A stretch of DNA of 64,000 bases, taken from the IMG/VR virus record IMGVR_UViG_3300036715_002448, positions 30,164 through 94,163 of that record; one strand, 5' to 3'. The notes under the pieces are model-generated. The model had not been told where the DNA came from, made no database searches, and saw only the letters and a program-made list of their open reading frames with translations. This DNA comes from a virus. Below are positions 25,780-33,815 of the stretch, piece after piece; the stretch's first letter is position 1; every line of letters starts with the position of its first letter. Position numbers and translations under genes: made by a program.

Positions 25780-26733
25780 TCACGCATTAAGAATAGCTTT
25801 TAATTTAAACACTAAAGAAACCATACAAACAACAGGGTCAATAACAAATTTTAATTCAAATGAATGTTTATTAACTTCATAAGCAACTTCACCAATTTTT
25901 CTAATGTAATTTGGTTGTTCTAATTGAATATAATCAATAAAGTCTGTTCCTAATGACTTAATAATATCATCTACCTTTGTTGAGTAGTTTGATACAAGGA
26001 ATTGGTAAGATTTTACTTCATCATAAGATTTATCAAATAACATTTCGTAAACATCTTTAAAAACTCCATGGAATTTTTTAATATCAACCAATGTTATTTT
26101 CATTTTTCCTTCTGTATAAAATCCTTGTAAAATGTTAATAATAGAACGCATATCAGGAAATTTACGTTTTGTCAATTCAATTAATGCATCCTTTTCAATT
26201 GACATTCCTTCAATTTTAAGAATTTCAAATATTCTTACATAATATTTCTTTTCGATTTCTGCTTCTTCTTCAGCCGTAAAATCAAAATTTATACAATCAA
26301 AACGAGACTGAATATTATCAGGAATTTTGTTGAAATAATTACAAGTTGCTATGAATCTAGCGGTTGACTCAAATTGTTCAATTGTACCACGAAGAGCTTT
26401 CATGTATGCATCAGATACACCATCAAACTCATCAAGAATAACATATTTCAATTGGCGGTTACCATCCAAAACAGATAAAGAAGAACAAAATTCGGTTATT
26501 TTTGTTCTAACATTTTCAACAGAAGTATCAAGTGAACAGTTAACAAAAAGAGTTGCATTATGTTTGCATAGTACTTTAGCTGTTGTCGATTTTCCGGTTC
26601 CAGGGCTAGAATATAAAAGTAAATTATTTTGCACTCCTTTGGAGAGTTTGTTCATAACCCTAGATGGTAAAATAATTTCAGATAATTCGGTCGGACGATA
26701 CCTTTCAGTCCATAATAATTTTTTTGGATTCAT
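25780..26733 (-). CDS. 44: Clamp loader large subunit, gp44-like AAA+ ATPase
   Basis: 317 residues, the size of T4 gp44. It begins L-W-T-E-R-Y-R-P-T, typical of clamp loaders. Walker A is S-P-G-T-G-K-S-T near residues 43-50; Walker B is V-I-L-D-E-F-D near 100-106; the S-R-F-D arginine-finger/SRC motif is near 147-150. It opens and loads the sliding clamp (62028-62774). Its P-loop is intact, in contrast to four other P-loop genes in this window that are broken at this same motif. Confidence 0.92.
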   Translation of the reverse strand: MNPKKLLWTERYRPTELSEIILPSRVMNKLSKGVQNNLLLYSSPGTGKSTTAKVLCKHNATLFVNCSLDTSVENVRTKITEFCSSLSVLDGNRQLKYVILDEFDGVSDAYMKALRGTIEQFESTARFIATCNYFNKIPDNIQSRFDCINFDFTAEEEAEIEKKYYVRIFEILKIEGMSIEKDALIELTKRKFPDMRSIINILQGFYTEGKMKITLVDIKKFHGVFKDVYEMLFDKSYDEVKSYQFLVSNYSTKVDDIIKSLGTDFIDYIQLEQPNYIRKIGEVAYEVNKHSFELKFVIDPVVCMVSLVFKLKAILNA

Positions 26734-26769
26734 TTACTTTAAATTTTTCTATTTTTTAAATTATATGTC

Positions 26770-26799
26770 AAAAGGACGGATTTGTTTATCCGTCCTTTT
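26770..26799. terminator. Perfect hairpin, probable bidirectional terminator
   Basis: A 12-bp perfect stem (26770-26781 with 26788-26799) with a 6-nt loop and four-base A/T flanks on each side. It lies between the clamp-loader start and the small membrane-protein gene, so on the minus strand it would end transcripts of the small-gene cluster at 27-29 kb. The T run is short. Confidence 0.6.
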
Positions 26800-26988
26800 A
26801 AGTATTTAGAAATATAAAATAAGAATGAGTATTGTCTTTCGTATTGAACTGTGTCCGCCTAATTCAAATAAATGGCCCATTAAGACTTTTAAAGTAAATC
26901 ACTGATAAGAATGCTAATCACTTAATTTGATTTTTTCAATGGTATTATCAATAGTGTTGCTCATTGCTAGTAATTTAGAATGTTCAAT

Positions 26989-27162
26989 TTATTTTGGCTG
27001 GCATACAGTTAATAATACTAAAAATGCAATCAAAGAAACTACAAAAAACCAACTTAGTAAAGTTATATGTTTTTCACGTGCTTCTTGTTTTAGCCTAATA
27101 GCTTTTAGTCGTTCAATGTCATTTCTTTGCCATTCACGAAAAGCTTCGAGTGTATTTTTCAT
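26989..27162 (-). CDS. Small single-pass membrane protein (57 residues)
   Basis: An ATG at 27162 opens a 57-residue frame beginning MKNTLEAFREWQRNDIERLK. Residues 1-31 are a charged amphipathic helix. Residues about 33-53 (T-L-L-S-W-F-F-V-V-S-L-I-A-F-L-V-L-L-T-V) form one membrane-spanning helix. This layout is typical of small phage membrane proteins that affect host processes; function unknown. The 188 bases between it and the hairpin at 26770 hold only frames shorter than 25 codons. Confidence 0.6.
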   Translation of the reverse strand: MKNTLEAFREWQRNDIERLKAIRLKQEAREKHITLLSWFFVVSLIAFLVLLTVCQPK

Positions 27163-27219
27163 ATTTACATTAATTTATATTTGAATTTTTATATGACATA
27201 AAATACTTCCACTTAATTT

Positions 27220-27468
27220 TTATAATTTGTTTAATGGAACTTCATCAATCTTTTTAAAAATTATTCGCTTTTTATCAACTCTTTCCGAAGGCAAACATTT
27301 AGGACAATTTTGAGTAAACAATGACCTAAAAATACAACCAGCACATCCATAATATGCTTCTGTTATTTGTACTTTGGCGAGATGGTCAACATATTTAACA
27401 TAAGCCAAGCTTCCTAAAGACCAATCTGTCCCAGCATACTGTGTTAATTCTTTGTTTATTACTGACAT
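27220..27468 (-). CDS. Small Cys-rich, probably zinc-binding protein
   Basis: 82 residues. Two Cys pairs, C-A-G-C near residue 42 and C-P-K-C near residue 55, can bind one zinc ion. The C-terminus is basic (K-K-R-I-I-F-K-K). Not assigned to a family. It lies in a cluster of short host-takeover-type genes between 27 and 29.4 kb. Confidence 0.55.
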   Translation of the reverse strand: MSVINKELTQYAGTDWSLGSLAYVKYVDHLAKVQITEAYYGCAGCIFRSLFTQNCPKCLPSERVDKKRIIFKKIDEVPLNKL

Positions 27469-27527
27469 ATTTAAAATATATTACAAAACAATTTTTCTGA
27501 AAAACTTTTGATGTTCATGTTTTTAAA

Positions 27528-27959
27528 TTAATGATTAGCACAGATTGGACCAAGACCTCTTTCAATACTTTTAGCATCAGTTAATTTCTTTCCACAACAA
27601 AGACATTTGCCAGTATGCATGAGTTCAATGTTATTGTCCAGGTAATCGAATTCTTTACGTTCTACTTTATCTAATACGAATGCTATTGCAATTGCTGAAG
27701 GAGTGTTAACGATTGATTTTTTGTTAAAAATCTTGCCATTAAAATAAGTTCCAACTCGTTTGAATTTTGAGTACTCAGTTTCAACTTTAACGTGAGTGTA
27801 CCAATTACCATTGAATTCAGAACGAGAAATTCGGTAAGTGTAATCTTTGCCGGTTCTCTTTGACTTAATAGTGAATTCGGCACCATTGTTATTTTTTTCT
27901 GAAGAAAGTGTTGCACCTAATGCATAAGAAGAAATGAGATGAGAATTAGCCGAGTTCAT
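27528..27959 (-). CDS. Protein with C-terminal DUF6011-like zinc motif
   Basis: 143 residues. The C-terminal 26 residues carry C-L-C-C-G-K-K-L-T-D, then S-I-E-R-G-L-G-P-I-C, the pattern of the DUF6011 zinc-binding module found in many phage and bacterial proteins. The N-terminal part is a probable beta domain (residues about 25-95) with no recognised motif. A 20-bp element shared with the gene at 28311-28871 lies upstream and probably serves as its promoter. Confidence 0.65.
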   Translation of the reverse strand: MNSANSHLISSYALGATLSSEKNNNGAEFTIKSKRTGKDYTYRISRSEFNGNWYTHVKVETEYSKFKRVGTYFNGKIFNKKSIVNTPSAIAIAFVLDKVERKEFDYLDNNIELMHTGKCLCCGKKLTDAKSIERGLGPICANH

Positions 27960-27985
27960 AATGAAGTATTATTATGTATGATTAA

Positions 27986-28005
27986 TTTGATGTATAAAAA
28001 TAATA
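27986..28005 (-). promoter_or_regulatory. Shared 20-bp upstream element, candidate non-late promoter (copy 1)
   Basis: The 20 bases TATTATTTTTATACATCAAA (minus strand) recur exactly upstream of 28311-28871. They sit 26 nt before the ATG at 27959. The element differs from the late-type promoter and may mark early or middle genes. Confidence 0.4.
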
Positions 28006-28064
28006 TTTTTTCACAAAATAATACTTCAAATATAGTTAAACTTTGTTAAAAGTAAAGTTAAAAT

Positions 28065-28145
28065 TTATTTCTTTGTTTCAGCATAAATAATGTAGTATGC
28101 ACTAACTACATTTATAACAAAGAAAAAACCAAATAAAAAAGTACT
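28065..28145 (-). other. Open frame without a start codon encoding a second small membrane segment
   Basis: Directly after the stop of the small gene at 28146-28304 and in the same frame, 26 more codons are open (S-T-F-L-F-G-F-F-F-V-I-N-V-V-S-A-Y-Y-I-I) before a second stop. The segment resembles the membrane helix of the upstream gene. There is no ATG. It may be a decayed duplicate, a stop-codon read-through extension, or use an unusual start. Confidence 0.3.
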
Positions 28146-28304
28146 TTAATTAAAAATAGGATTTAACAATGGAATTCCAGCAAAACCATTAATTTCCATT
28201 TTAGAATAATGAAAAAATAATTCTACTGCCCAAACTATGGCACTTAGTACATTAAATGCCATAAAGAAAATAACTAATAAACCGTGAAAAATTTCACTCT
28301 TCAT
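28146..28304 (-). CDS. Small membrane protein (52 residues)
   Basis: An ATG at 28304 opens a 52-residue frame starting M-K-S-E-I-F-H-G-L-L-V-I-F-F-M-A-F-N-V-L. Residues about 8-31 form one hydrophobic membrane helix, and the rest is a short loop. It starts 6 nt after the stop of the upstream gene (28311), as expected for co-translation. Function unknown. Confidence 0.55.
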   Translation of the reverse strand: MKSEIFHGLLVIFFMAFNVLSAIVWAVELFFHYSKMEINGFAGIPLLNPIFN

Positions 28305-28310
28305 TTTGTT

Positions 28311-28871
28311 TTATTTAATGATAAAATTCTTGACAATTAAATTTTGTACTAAATGATTACCTTTTTTGTTAAAGTATGGTGTTCTTGCTTCTACTTCTAA
28401 AACTACGTAGTGTCCTTTTATACGTTTTCCAACATTTCCTATCATAGGTAGTACATATTCATAACCTCCATATTCAGCTTTTTTATAAGTTCCTTTGGCA
28501 AAAATAACATTATAAATCAAACCAGAAGGTTCATATTGTTTATAGTATGCGAATTTTTCTACTCGATAATCATCATAAAAAACAGTTAGGTTTTTAACAA
28601 AAAGAATTTCAACTTTATGAATTTCATTAGGAGTTAACGAAGGAATTGAAATAAGCTTATTGTTTTTGTCTGTTGTATATTTTTCAATTTCATCATAATA
28701 TACAACAGACATATCTTGGGCAATACTTTTTAGTTTGTCAATGGTACAAGTGTCTTTTAACCAAAGAAAATAATCAATGTCTATGTCGTAAATCTCTTTT
28801 AGTGTTTTACCTTGATATTTACCATAAGGATAAATAGTATCTTCGCCTTTAAAATCTATTCTTGTTGCCAT
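28311..28871 (-). CDS. Protein with ExoX-type C-terminal-like module
   Basis: 186 residues. The N-terminal segment I-Y-P-Y-G-K-Y-Q-G-K-T-L-K-E-I-Y-D...Y-F-L-W-L (about 12-38) is the small module often attached to exodeoxyribonuclease X-like proteins (F-G-K-Y-K-G-x-x...Y-L-x-W). The catalytic exonuclease domain is absent. The remaining about 130 residues are probably a beta-rich domain of unknown role. A shared 20-bp element upstream suggests co-regulation with 27528-27959. Confidence 0.55.
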   Translation of the reverse strand: MATRIDFKGEDTIYPYGKYQGKTLKEIYDIDIDYFLWLKDTCTIDKLKSIAQDMSVVYYDEIEKYTTDKNNKLISIPSLTPNEIHKVEILFVKNLTVFYDDYRVEKFAYYKQYEPSGLIYNVIFAKGTYKKAEYGGYEYVLPMIGNVGKRIKGHYVVLEVEARTPYFNKKGNHLVQNLIVKNFIIK

Positions 28872-28884
28872 AACTTTAATTAAT

Positions 28885-28904
28885 TTTGATGTATAAAAAT
28901 AATA
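28885..28904 (-). promoter_or_regulatory. Shared 20-bp upstream element, candidate non-late promoter (copy 2)
   Basis: Exact copy of the 20 bases at 27986-28005, here 13 nt before the ATG at 28871. T-T-A-T-T-T-T-T-A-T-A-C-A-T forms the core. Confidence 0.4.
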
Positions 28905-28945
28905 AAATTATCCTATATATAAAAATACTGCACAAAAAGTTTTGC

Positions 28946-29356
28946 TTATTTAACCTTATTTAACCATTCATTTATTATTTTAAGGTCATTAATATGTTTT
29001 TCTTTAGATGGTGAATTATTATAAATGTATTTATTTTTTGCATTTATCAAATTATAAATATCGCCACATTTAATAAGTCCTATCATTTGTCTGTTTTCTA
29101 ATGAATACAAAATGTCTAAGTTAATATTTAATAGTGGATTCTTATAAGCAACGGAATTGATCGTTTTTCCTTGTGTTTGAATCCAACCTTCGGGAATTTT
29201 CAAATCTAATTCAATTATAGGTTTGTCAACTATAATGTCTATGTCCGCGTTTTTCCTGCCTAGGTCAATACCAAGCAATTGTAAAAAAAGAGAGCCACTA
29301 AGCGCTGCATCGTGACTCTCGTTTAATTTAATTATTTCTTTTGCAATATTTAGCAA
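28946..29356 (-). CDS. Nucleotidyltransferase-fold protein
   Basis: 136 residues. L-S-G-S-L-F-L-Q-L-L-G near residue 19 and N-A-D-I-D-I-I-V near residue 36 form the G-S...D-x-D signature of the polymerase-beta-like nucleotidyltransferase fold. A third acidic residue may be in N-L-D-I-L near residue 81. Stand-alone domains like this occur as antitoxin/AMP-transferase components and in phages. No toxin partner is visible beside it. The target is unknown. Confidence 0.6.
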   Translation of the reverse strand: MLNIAKEIIKLNESHDAALSGSLFLQLLGIDLGRKNADIDIIVDKPIIELDLKIPEGWIQTQGKTINSVAYKNPLLNINLDILYSLENRQMIGLIKCGDIYNLINAKNKYIYNNSPSKEKHINDLKIINEWLNKVK

Positions 29357-29363
29357 GTTCGTA

Positions 29364-29810
29364 TTATCTTATTTTTTTTTCAATATCCCATTGTATTCTT
29401 TCTAATGGTTTTTCATCACCACCGTTTTTGTAAATTTGTTTCCTTACATAGTCAATAAGTCCTGGTTCATATCTGGCATTTTGGGCCATTTCAAAAGACT
29501 CTCCATAGCTATTATCTGCCATAGATTTAATCCATTTGTTGTAACTTGTTTGATTCCATGAAGAACTACCACCTCCTCTAATTTTCTTAAATTTTTCTAT
29601 TGCATTTTTATCTGGTGGCGTAGCCTTTACTTTAGTTGACATAAATTTTTTATCACCAGAAATATAAACATCAAATCCATGATGAGGTTCTACTTCTTCT
29701 ATATAATAATCTTTACCTTCTGTGTGCACTGTACCTCCTAACATCGGGTGGTTTTTTTCATTTATTTCTGACTCATTAACAAAATCAGAAAATCTTAAAA
29801 AATTTTCCAT
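29364..29810 (-). CDS. Head-internal protein candidate with capsid-targeting-like N-terminus
   Basis: 148 residues starting M-E-N-F-L-R-F-S-D-F-V-N-E-S, the shared leader described in the findings. The following domain contains W-N-Q-T-S-Y-N-K-W near residue 91, also seen in the protein at 36515-37486. No family recognised. I infer that it is packaged inside the capsid and its leader removed by the phage protease. Confidence 0.55.
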   Translation of the reverse strand: MENFLRFSDFVNESEINEKNHPMLGGTVHTEGKDYYIEEVEPHHGFDVYISGDKKFMSTKVKATPPDKNAIEKFKKIRGGGSSSWNQTSYNKWIKSMADNSYGESFEMAQNARYEPGLIDYVRKQIYKNGGDEKPLERIQWDIEKKIR

Positions 29811-29819
29811 TGTATATTT

Positions 29820-31310
29820 TTATTTTTCGAATTTTATTCCCATGTGATTATTACCTTTAGCTTCTCTTGGGTTATATTCACCGTCAAAACTAGAACAAGT
29901 AAAAGTTTTGTAAGGATTTATACTTACACCAAGAATTTCCATAAATTTACGATTTACTAAAAATTTAGTACTTTTATCAGTTCTATCAACTAATGATACT
30001 AATACATTTTTATACCTTTTACCTAAAAATACAACATCCATTTCAATTATTGGCCTTTCGTGTACATTAGGTCCTACTTCAGCATTAGAAATTCCTACTA
30101 CTTTACTTGTAAAATGTTTTCCATTAATAGACCATTCAACAGTTTTCTTATTATCTGAAACTTCCATTTTATCATAAGTCATTGAACAAGAAATAGCACC
30201 ATTACCTGTATCAAATTTGGCTACAAATTCACCAATTCCTGGAACTTGAACAACTTCACGGAATCCAATAACTTTTCTTGAACGAATCCAGTTAGACTTA
30301 TCGGTAAAATAGTCAATTATATTTTTAACCACATCTATTCCTGTAGCATCTTTAAGTCCTTGTGTACCTGGTGAAGAATTAACTTCTAACACGTAATTTT
30401 GTTTTGATTTTTTATCAACAATAATATCTACACCAGCCCAATTACATCCAACTGCCCTCGCTGCATCAATTGCCATTTGTGATTGCTCTGGTGTTATTTT
30501 AACCTTTTCTGCTTTTCCACCTAAAGAAACATTTGTACGAAAATCTTTATCAATTTTATTTCTACGCATAAAACCTAAAACAACAGAGTCATCTTCAGAA
30601 GGTTTTGGTGAATTAAATTTACGAGTAAGAACATGTATTCTTAAATCATAGTCGGAGTCAATTTTTTCTTGAATAAGAGTTTCGATATCTGCGTCAACTT
30701 TCCAAAGTGTTTGAAGAACTGATTTAAGAGAAGCTTCCGATTCAATAACAGAAACACCAATACCATGTGAACCAGATAACATTTTAAGAATAACTGGAAA
30801 TTTTCCACCTATTTTTTTAACAGCTCCATCGATAGAGTCCTCCCCGTTGATTAGCGCTGTTCTTGGTGTTTGAATTCCGGAATTTTCTAGGATTTTTGCA
30901 GTAACCCATTTATTTTCACAATTTAAAGTAGATTGTAAAGTATTAACTACAAAGAAATTTAAGTCTTCTAATCTTTCTACTAAGTCACGTGTACGAGTAT
31001 TTCTTACAATACCGCGGCGTGTTAAAATTGCTGTATAATCTGAATCAATTTTTACAGAATTTTCTTTATCTGCTAAAAGTAATCCACCATTTTTTAAAAT
31101 TGTTAAAGTTGCTGTATTAATATCAATTACATAAAAAGGAATTCCTCTAGAATCACATTCCTTTTTAACAGCAGGAACAGTATAAGATTCTTCGCTAACA
31201 TTTGATAAAAGAACAATTTCTGCTTTTTGTTTTTTAGAAGCATTTGTTTTTTTTACAGTATTTATTGCTTCATTTACAAACTCGTCATAATAGTTAAATT
31301 TATTTTTCAT
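29820..31310 (-). CDS. RimK-type ATP-grasp ligase fused to retropepsin-like protease, with capsid-targeting-like leader
   Basis: 496 residues in three parts. Residues 1-15 are M-K-N-K-F-N-Y-Y-D-E-F-V-N-E-A, the shared leader. Residues about 30-340 are a RimK-like amino-acid ligase: P-V-I-L-K-M-L-S-G-S-H-G-I-G-V near 172-186 binds ATP, and V-L-E-V-N-S-S-P-G near 308-315 is the metal site. Residues about 345-480 match the 'ATP-dependent zinc protease'/RimB-like domain, with F-D-T-G-N at 366-370 and E-R-P-I-I later. RimK adds glutamates to ribosomal protein S6 in bacteria, and the protease partner cuts such tails. Phage fusions of the two are known; the packaging leader is the unusual part. Confidence 0.8.
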   Translation of the reverse strand: MKNKFNYYDEFVNEAINTVKKTNASKKQKAEIVLLSNVSEESYTVPAVKKECDSRGIPFYVIDINTATLTILKNGGLLLADKENSVKIDSDYTAILTRRGIVRNTRTRDLVERLEDLNFFVVNTLQSTLNCENKWVTAKILENSGIQTPRTALINGEDSIDGAVKKIGGKFPVILKMLSGSHGIGVSVIESEASLKSVLQTLWKVDADIETLIQEKIDSDYDLRIHVLTRKFNSPKPSEDDSVVLGFMRRNKIDKDFRTNVSLGGKAEKVKITPEQSQMAIDAARAVGCNWAGVDIIVDKKSKQNYVLEVNSSPGTQGLKDATGIDVVKNIIDYFTDKSNWIRSRKVIGFREVVQVPGIGEFVAKFDTGNGAISCSMTYDKMEVSDNKKTVEWSINGKHFTSKVVGISNAEVGPNVHERPIIEMDVVFLGKRYKNVLVSLVDRTDKSTKFLVNRKFMEILGVSINPYKTFTCSSFDGEYNPREAKGNNHMGIKFEK

Positions 31311-31857
31311 TATTTCGTTTAATATATTTTATAATTTTTTTATTTTGTCTTAAAATTTTTTCTTTTATTTCCGCAGTAAATCTATAAGATGAATCAACAA
31401 TTTTACTATTAATTTCTTTACTATCTTTTATATAAGTTTCAAAACACTTGTCACAAGTAAAATTCCTTGCCGTAATTTGATTTATTTTTGAAATTATTGG
31501 TTTGTTACAATACGCACAATGCCATGGATATTCTTTATATGTTCTTTTTATATATTCTTTAGATGATACTTCTTTTGTTTCAGGATTGAAATAAATTCTA
31601 TTAATTTTTTGGTATTTTAAATTTTCTCTTTCTATCTTAAAAATACATTTAAGAAACAAATCATCCTCTAAATACTTAGCTATTACTTTGTTATAATCAA
31701 GTATCATTTTATAAGAAGTAGGAATACCAACTAATGATATTCCATGTTTTGATTTGCTTCCTTTTATTTTCTTTTTAACTATAGTAACATTACCAATACG
31801 AATAGAACCAGTACCAAATTGGTTGCCATATTTAATCCAACTATTATTGTTAGCCAT
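31300..31857 (-). CDS. Basic zinc-binding hypothetical protein
   Basis: 185 residues, strongly basic (many Lys and Ile). A zinc-ribbon-like motif, C-A-Y-C near residue 114 and C-D-K-C near residue 134, lies in the C-terminal half. The Lys-rich C-terminus could bind nucleic acid. It overlaps the genes on both sides (11 nt and 8 nt), so it is translated in a head-gene operon. Function unknown. Confidence 0.55.
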   Translation of the reverse strand: MANNNSWIKYGNQFGTGSIRIGNVTIVKKKIKGSKSKHGISLVGIPTSYKMILDYNKVIAKYLEDDLFLKCIFKIERENLKYQKINRIYFNPETKEVSSKEYIKRTYKEYPWHCAYCNKPIISKINQITARNFTCDKCFETYIKDSKEINSKIVDSSYRFTAEIKEKILRQNKKIIKYIKRNNEK

Positions 31858-33232
31858 AAATCATTAAATCATCAAGTTGTTTTCCTATATCATTTATTAT
31901 AAAATCAGTGGTTAACGTTTCCATTTCTAATTCTAGTAAAAGTGTGTGAATTTCATCCATTGTTACACCTTCATTTTTTGCCGACTCTATTTTATTTCGT
32001 AATGCGGCCATTTTGCTAGCTAATTCATTTCTTCCAGCTTGTACAGTTTTAAAAGTATCATGTAATTGGGCTATTTCCTTTTCGCTTAATTTGCCCATTG
32101 CTTTAGAATCACTCATCGTATTAGTTAATTCTTTAAGTTTTTTAGCAAGATTATCCTTTTTAACTCTTAAAACAGCATGTTCGTTTCTTAATGATTTAAT
32201 TTCATCCGTATCTTTATCATCTTCTTTTTCTGCATAAATATCTCTTTGGTCAGTTGGTTTTATTTTTTTAGCGGCTTCTATTTCATCAGCTTTATCTTTA
32301 GCTTCTTTATCTAATTTTTCTGCCTCTTCTCTTTTAGATTTATCTCCAGGAGATTCTTCTAATTTGTTTTCTTGTTTTCCGGTTTCTTCAGGTTTTTTAA
32401 TAGAGCTACCATTGCTGGCATTACCAGCTTCATTATTTATAACTGATATATCATTTGAATTAGTTTCTGTTTTACCTCTTTTATCTACTTCAGCCTCATT
32501 TTTTTCAGATTCACCAAGTTTTTTTTTCGCTTCCTCTAATCGAGATGTTATTTCCCTTAGTGATTCATTACTTATATGAGCCTTCGACAATTCTTGTAAA
32601 AATTTTACTTTGTATTTAAGTTTTTTAGATGTTATATATGCTTTTAAATATGGATTTTCATCCTCTGTCATAGCATTTAAAAAATCTATTTGAGCTTTAA
32701 TAGAATAAGAATTTGATTTTTGCAATTTCTTGTATTTGTCCTCCAAAGTTTTAACAACTTCCTTTAACGATTCTATTTTTTTAGTTTCACGGTCAGACGG
32801 TTCTTCATCTTTATTAGGACCAGTAGTTCCTTTAGGTTCTTCATCTTTATTAGGACCAGTAGTTCCTTTAGGTTCTTCATCTTTATTAGGACCAGTAGTT
32901 CCTTTAGGTTCTTCATCTTTATTAGGACCAGTAGTTCCTTTAGGTTCTTCATCTTTATGTGATAATGCTTTTTTCTTTTTTCTTAATACATATAATGCAT
33001 TATCTATTGATTTATTCTTTTTTGCAATAGCAGGATTTCTTCCAGGATTTTTTTGTTTTTTAGATATTAAACTAGCTATTTTATCATCTAAGCTATCTTC
33101 CGATTCAAAAAGTACTCCTTCACATAATAATTCTTGGATTATTTCTAATTCTTTTTGTTCAGAAAGTTCATAAGACTCAAATAAAATTCGGTCATATTCT
33201 TTTATTAAAAAATTACTTAATTGTTCTTTCAT
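31850..33232 (-). CDS. Large charged coiled-coil protein with 12-residue repeats, likely head-internal or scaffold-type
   Basis: 460 residues, nearly all charged or helical. Residues about 93-145 hold four perfect copies and one partial copy of a 12-residue repeat (K-D-E-E-P-K-G-T-T-G-P-N). Long coiled-coil segments follow (about 150-440). The leader (M-K-E-Q-L-S-N-F-L-I-K-E) resembles but does not match the shared capsid-targeting segment. It sits among head genes. I infer an internal or scaffold-associated protein; no family is recognised. Confidence 0.55.
   Translation of the reverse strand: MKEQLSNFLIKEYDRILFESYELSEQKELEIIQELLCEGVLFESEDSLDDKIASLISKKQKNPGRNPAIAKKNKSIDNALYVLRKKKKALSHKDEEPKGTTGPNKDEEPKGTTGPNKDEEPKGTTGPNKDEEPKGTTGPNKDEEPSDRETKKIESLKEVVKTLEDKYKKLQKSNSYSIKAQIDFLNAMTEDENPYLKAYITSKKLKYKVKFLQELSKAHISNESLREITSRLEEAKKKLGESEKNEAEVDKRGKTETNSNDISVINNEAGNASNGSSIKKPEETGKQENKLEESPGDKSKREEAEKLDKEAKDKADEIEAAKKIKPTDQRDIYAEKEDDKDTDEIKSLRNEHAVLRVKKDNLAKKLKELTNTMSDSKAMGKLSEKEIAQLHDTFKTVQAGRNELASKMAALRNKIESAKNEGVTMDEIHTLLLELEMETLTTDFIINDIGKQLDDLMIYG
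32799..32958. repeat. Tandem 36-bp repeat inside a coding region
   Basis: Four head-to-tail 36-bp units start at 32799, 32835, 32871 and 32907, with a partial fifth unit from 32943. The copies are identical at the DNA level, so the array is young or kept uniform. It encodes the 12-residue repeat of 31850-33232. Confidence 0.95.
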
Positions 33233-33248
33233 ATTTTTATTTGATTTT

Positions 33249-33767
33249 TTATCTCCAAGTTGGTATTAAATTTGACAATCCAGGTAATTCAGTTCCTTCT
33301 AATTTAGCAATTTGTGCTTTTTTATCTGCTATATCTAAAAACATTTCTAATTCTTTTTTATGCATATCGTAAATATGTTGTAATGCAGCTTTTGCTTTTC
33401 CTCTAGTAAAAAGATACATTAAATATTTAAAAGCACCACCTGTAGCTTTGGTTGTTTTTTTAATAACAGAAGCTCCGGCATTAAATACAGATGATGCATC
33501 CAAGTCTCCAATTGGAACTGATCCACTACTTCCTCGTTCATTTAATGCTTCATAATTTTCTTCAAAACTTTCTAACAAATAATTCATAGTAGAGTTACTT
33601 ATAGATTCAGTCATAATACCTGACGCCGAATACTGTGTAAGCATCAAATAATTAATAAGTTCTTTCATTTCATCTGTCGTAGGTTTGTATTGATATTGAC
33701 TACAAAGTTTAGAAAATTGGCTTATATCCATTTGTAGGCCAATTATAAGTGAGGGTTTTGCAAACAT
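33249..33767 (-). CDS. Hypothetical virion-region protein
   Basis: 172 residues, or 160 if it starts at the internal Met of M-D-I-S-Q-F-S-K-L (33731). Mostly helical; a Gly/Ser linker (G-S-S-G-S-V near residue 79) separates two helical halves, and K-A-T-G-G-A-F-K-Y-L-M-Y-L-F is weakly hydrophobic. A late-type promoter lies 20 nt upstream, supporting late expression of this gene and the head genes downstream of it. Confidence 0.5.
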   Translation of the reverse strand: MFAKPSLIIGLQMDISQFSKLCSQYQYKPTTDEMKELINYLMLTQYSASGIMTESISNSTMNYLLESFEENYEALNERGSSGSVPIGDLDASSVFNAGASVIKKTTKATGGAFKYLMYLFTRGKAKAALQHIYDMHKKELEMFLDIADKKAQIAKLEGTELPGLSNLIPTWR

Positions 33768-33787
33768 AACTTAACTAATTTATTGTT

Positions 33788-33799
33788 TATTTATATATC
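33788..33799 (-). promoter_or_regulatory. Late-type promoter ahead of 33249-33767
   Basis: The minus strand reads GATATATAAATA with a perfect TATAAATA, 20 nt before the ATG at 33767. Confidence 0.65.
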
Positions 33800-33815
33800 A
33801 TAGAATTTTTTGACA

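Noticed and set aside
25780-26733. Possible intein break in the clamp loader P-loop, as in four other P-loop genes
   Set aside because: The sequence runs S-P-G-T-G-K-S-T without interruption and the ORF is full length.
26927-27184. Plus-strand 85-codon frame with hydrophobic start
   Set aside because: The minus strand at 26989-27162 gives a better small membrane protein in the same orientation as all other genes.
32799-32958. Direct repeats resembling a CRISPR array
   Set aside because: Units are adjacent with no spacers and code for a 12-residue protein repeat in frame.
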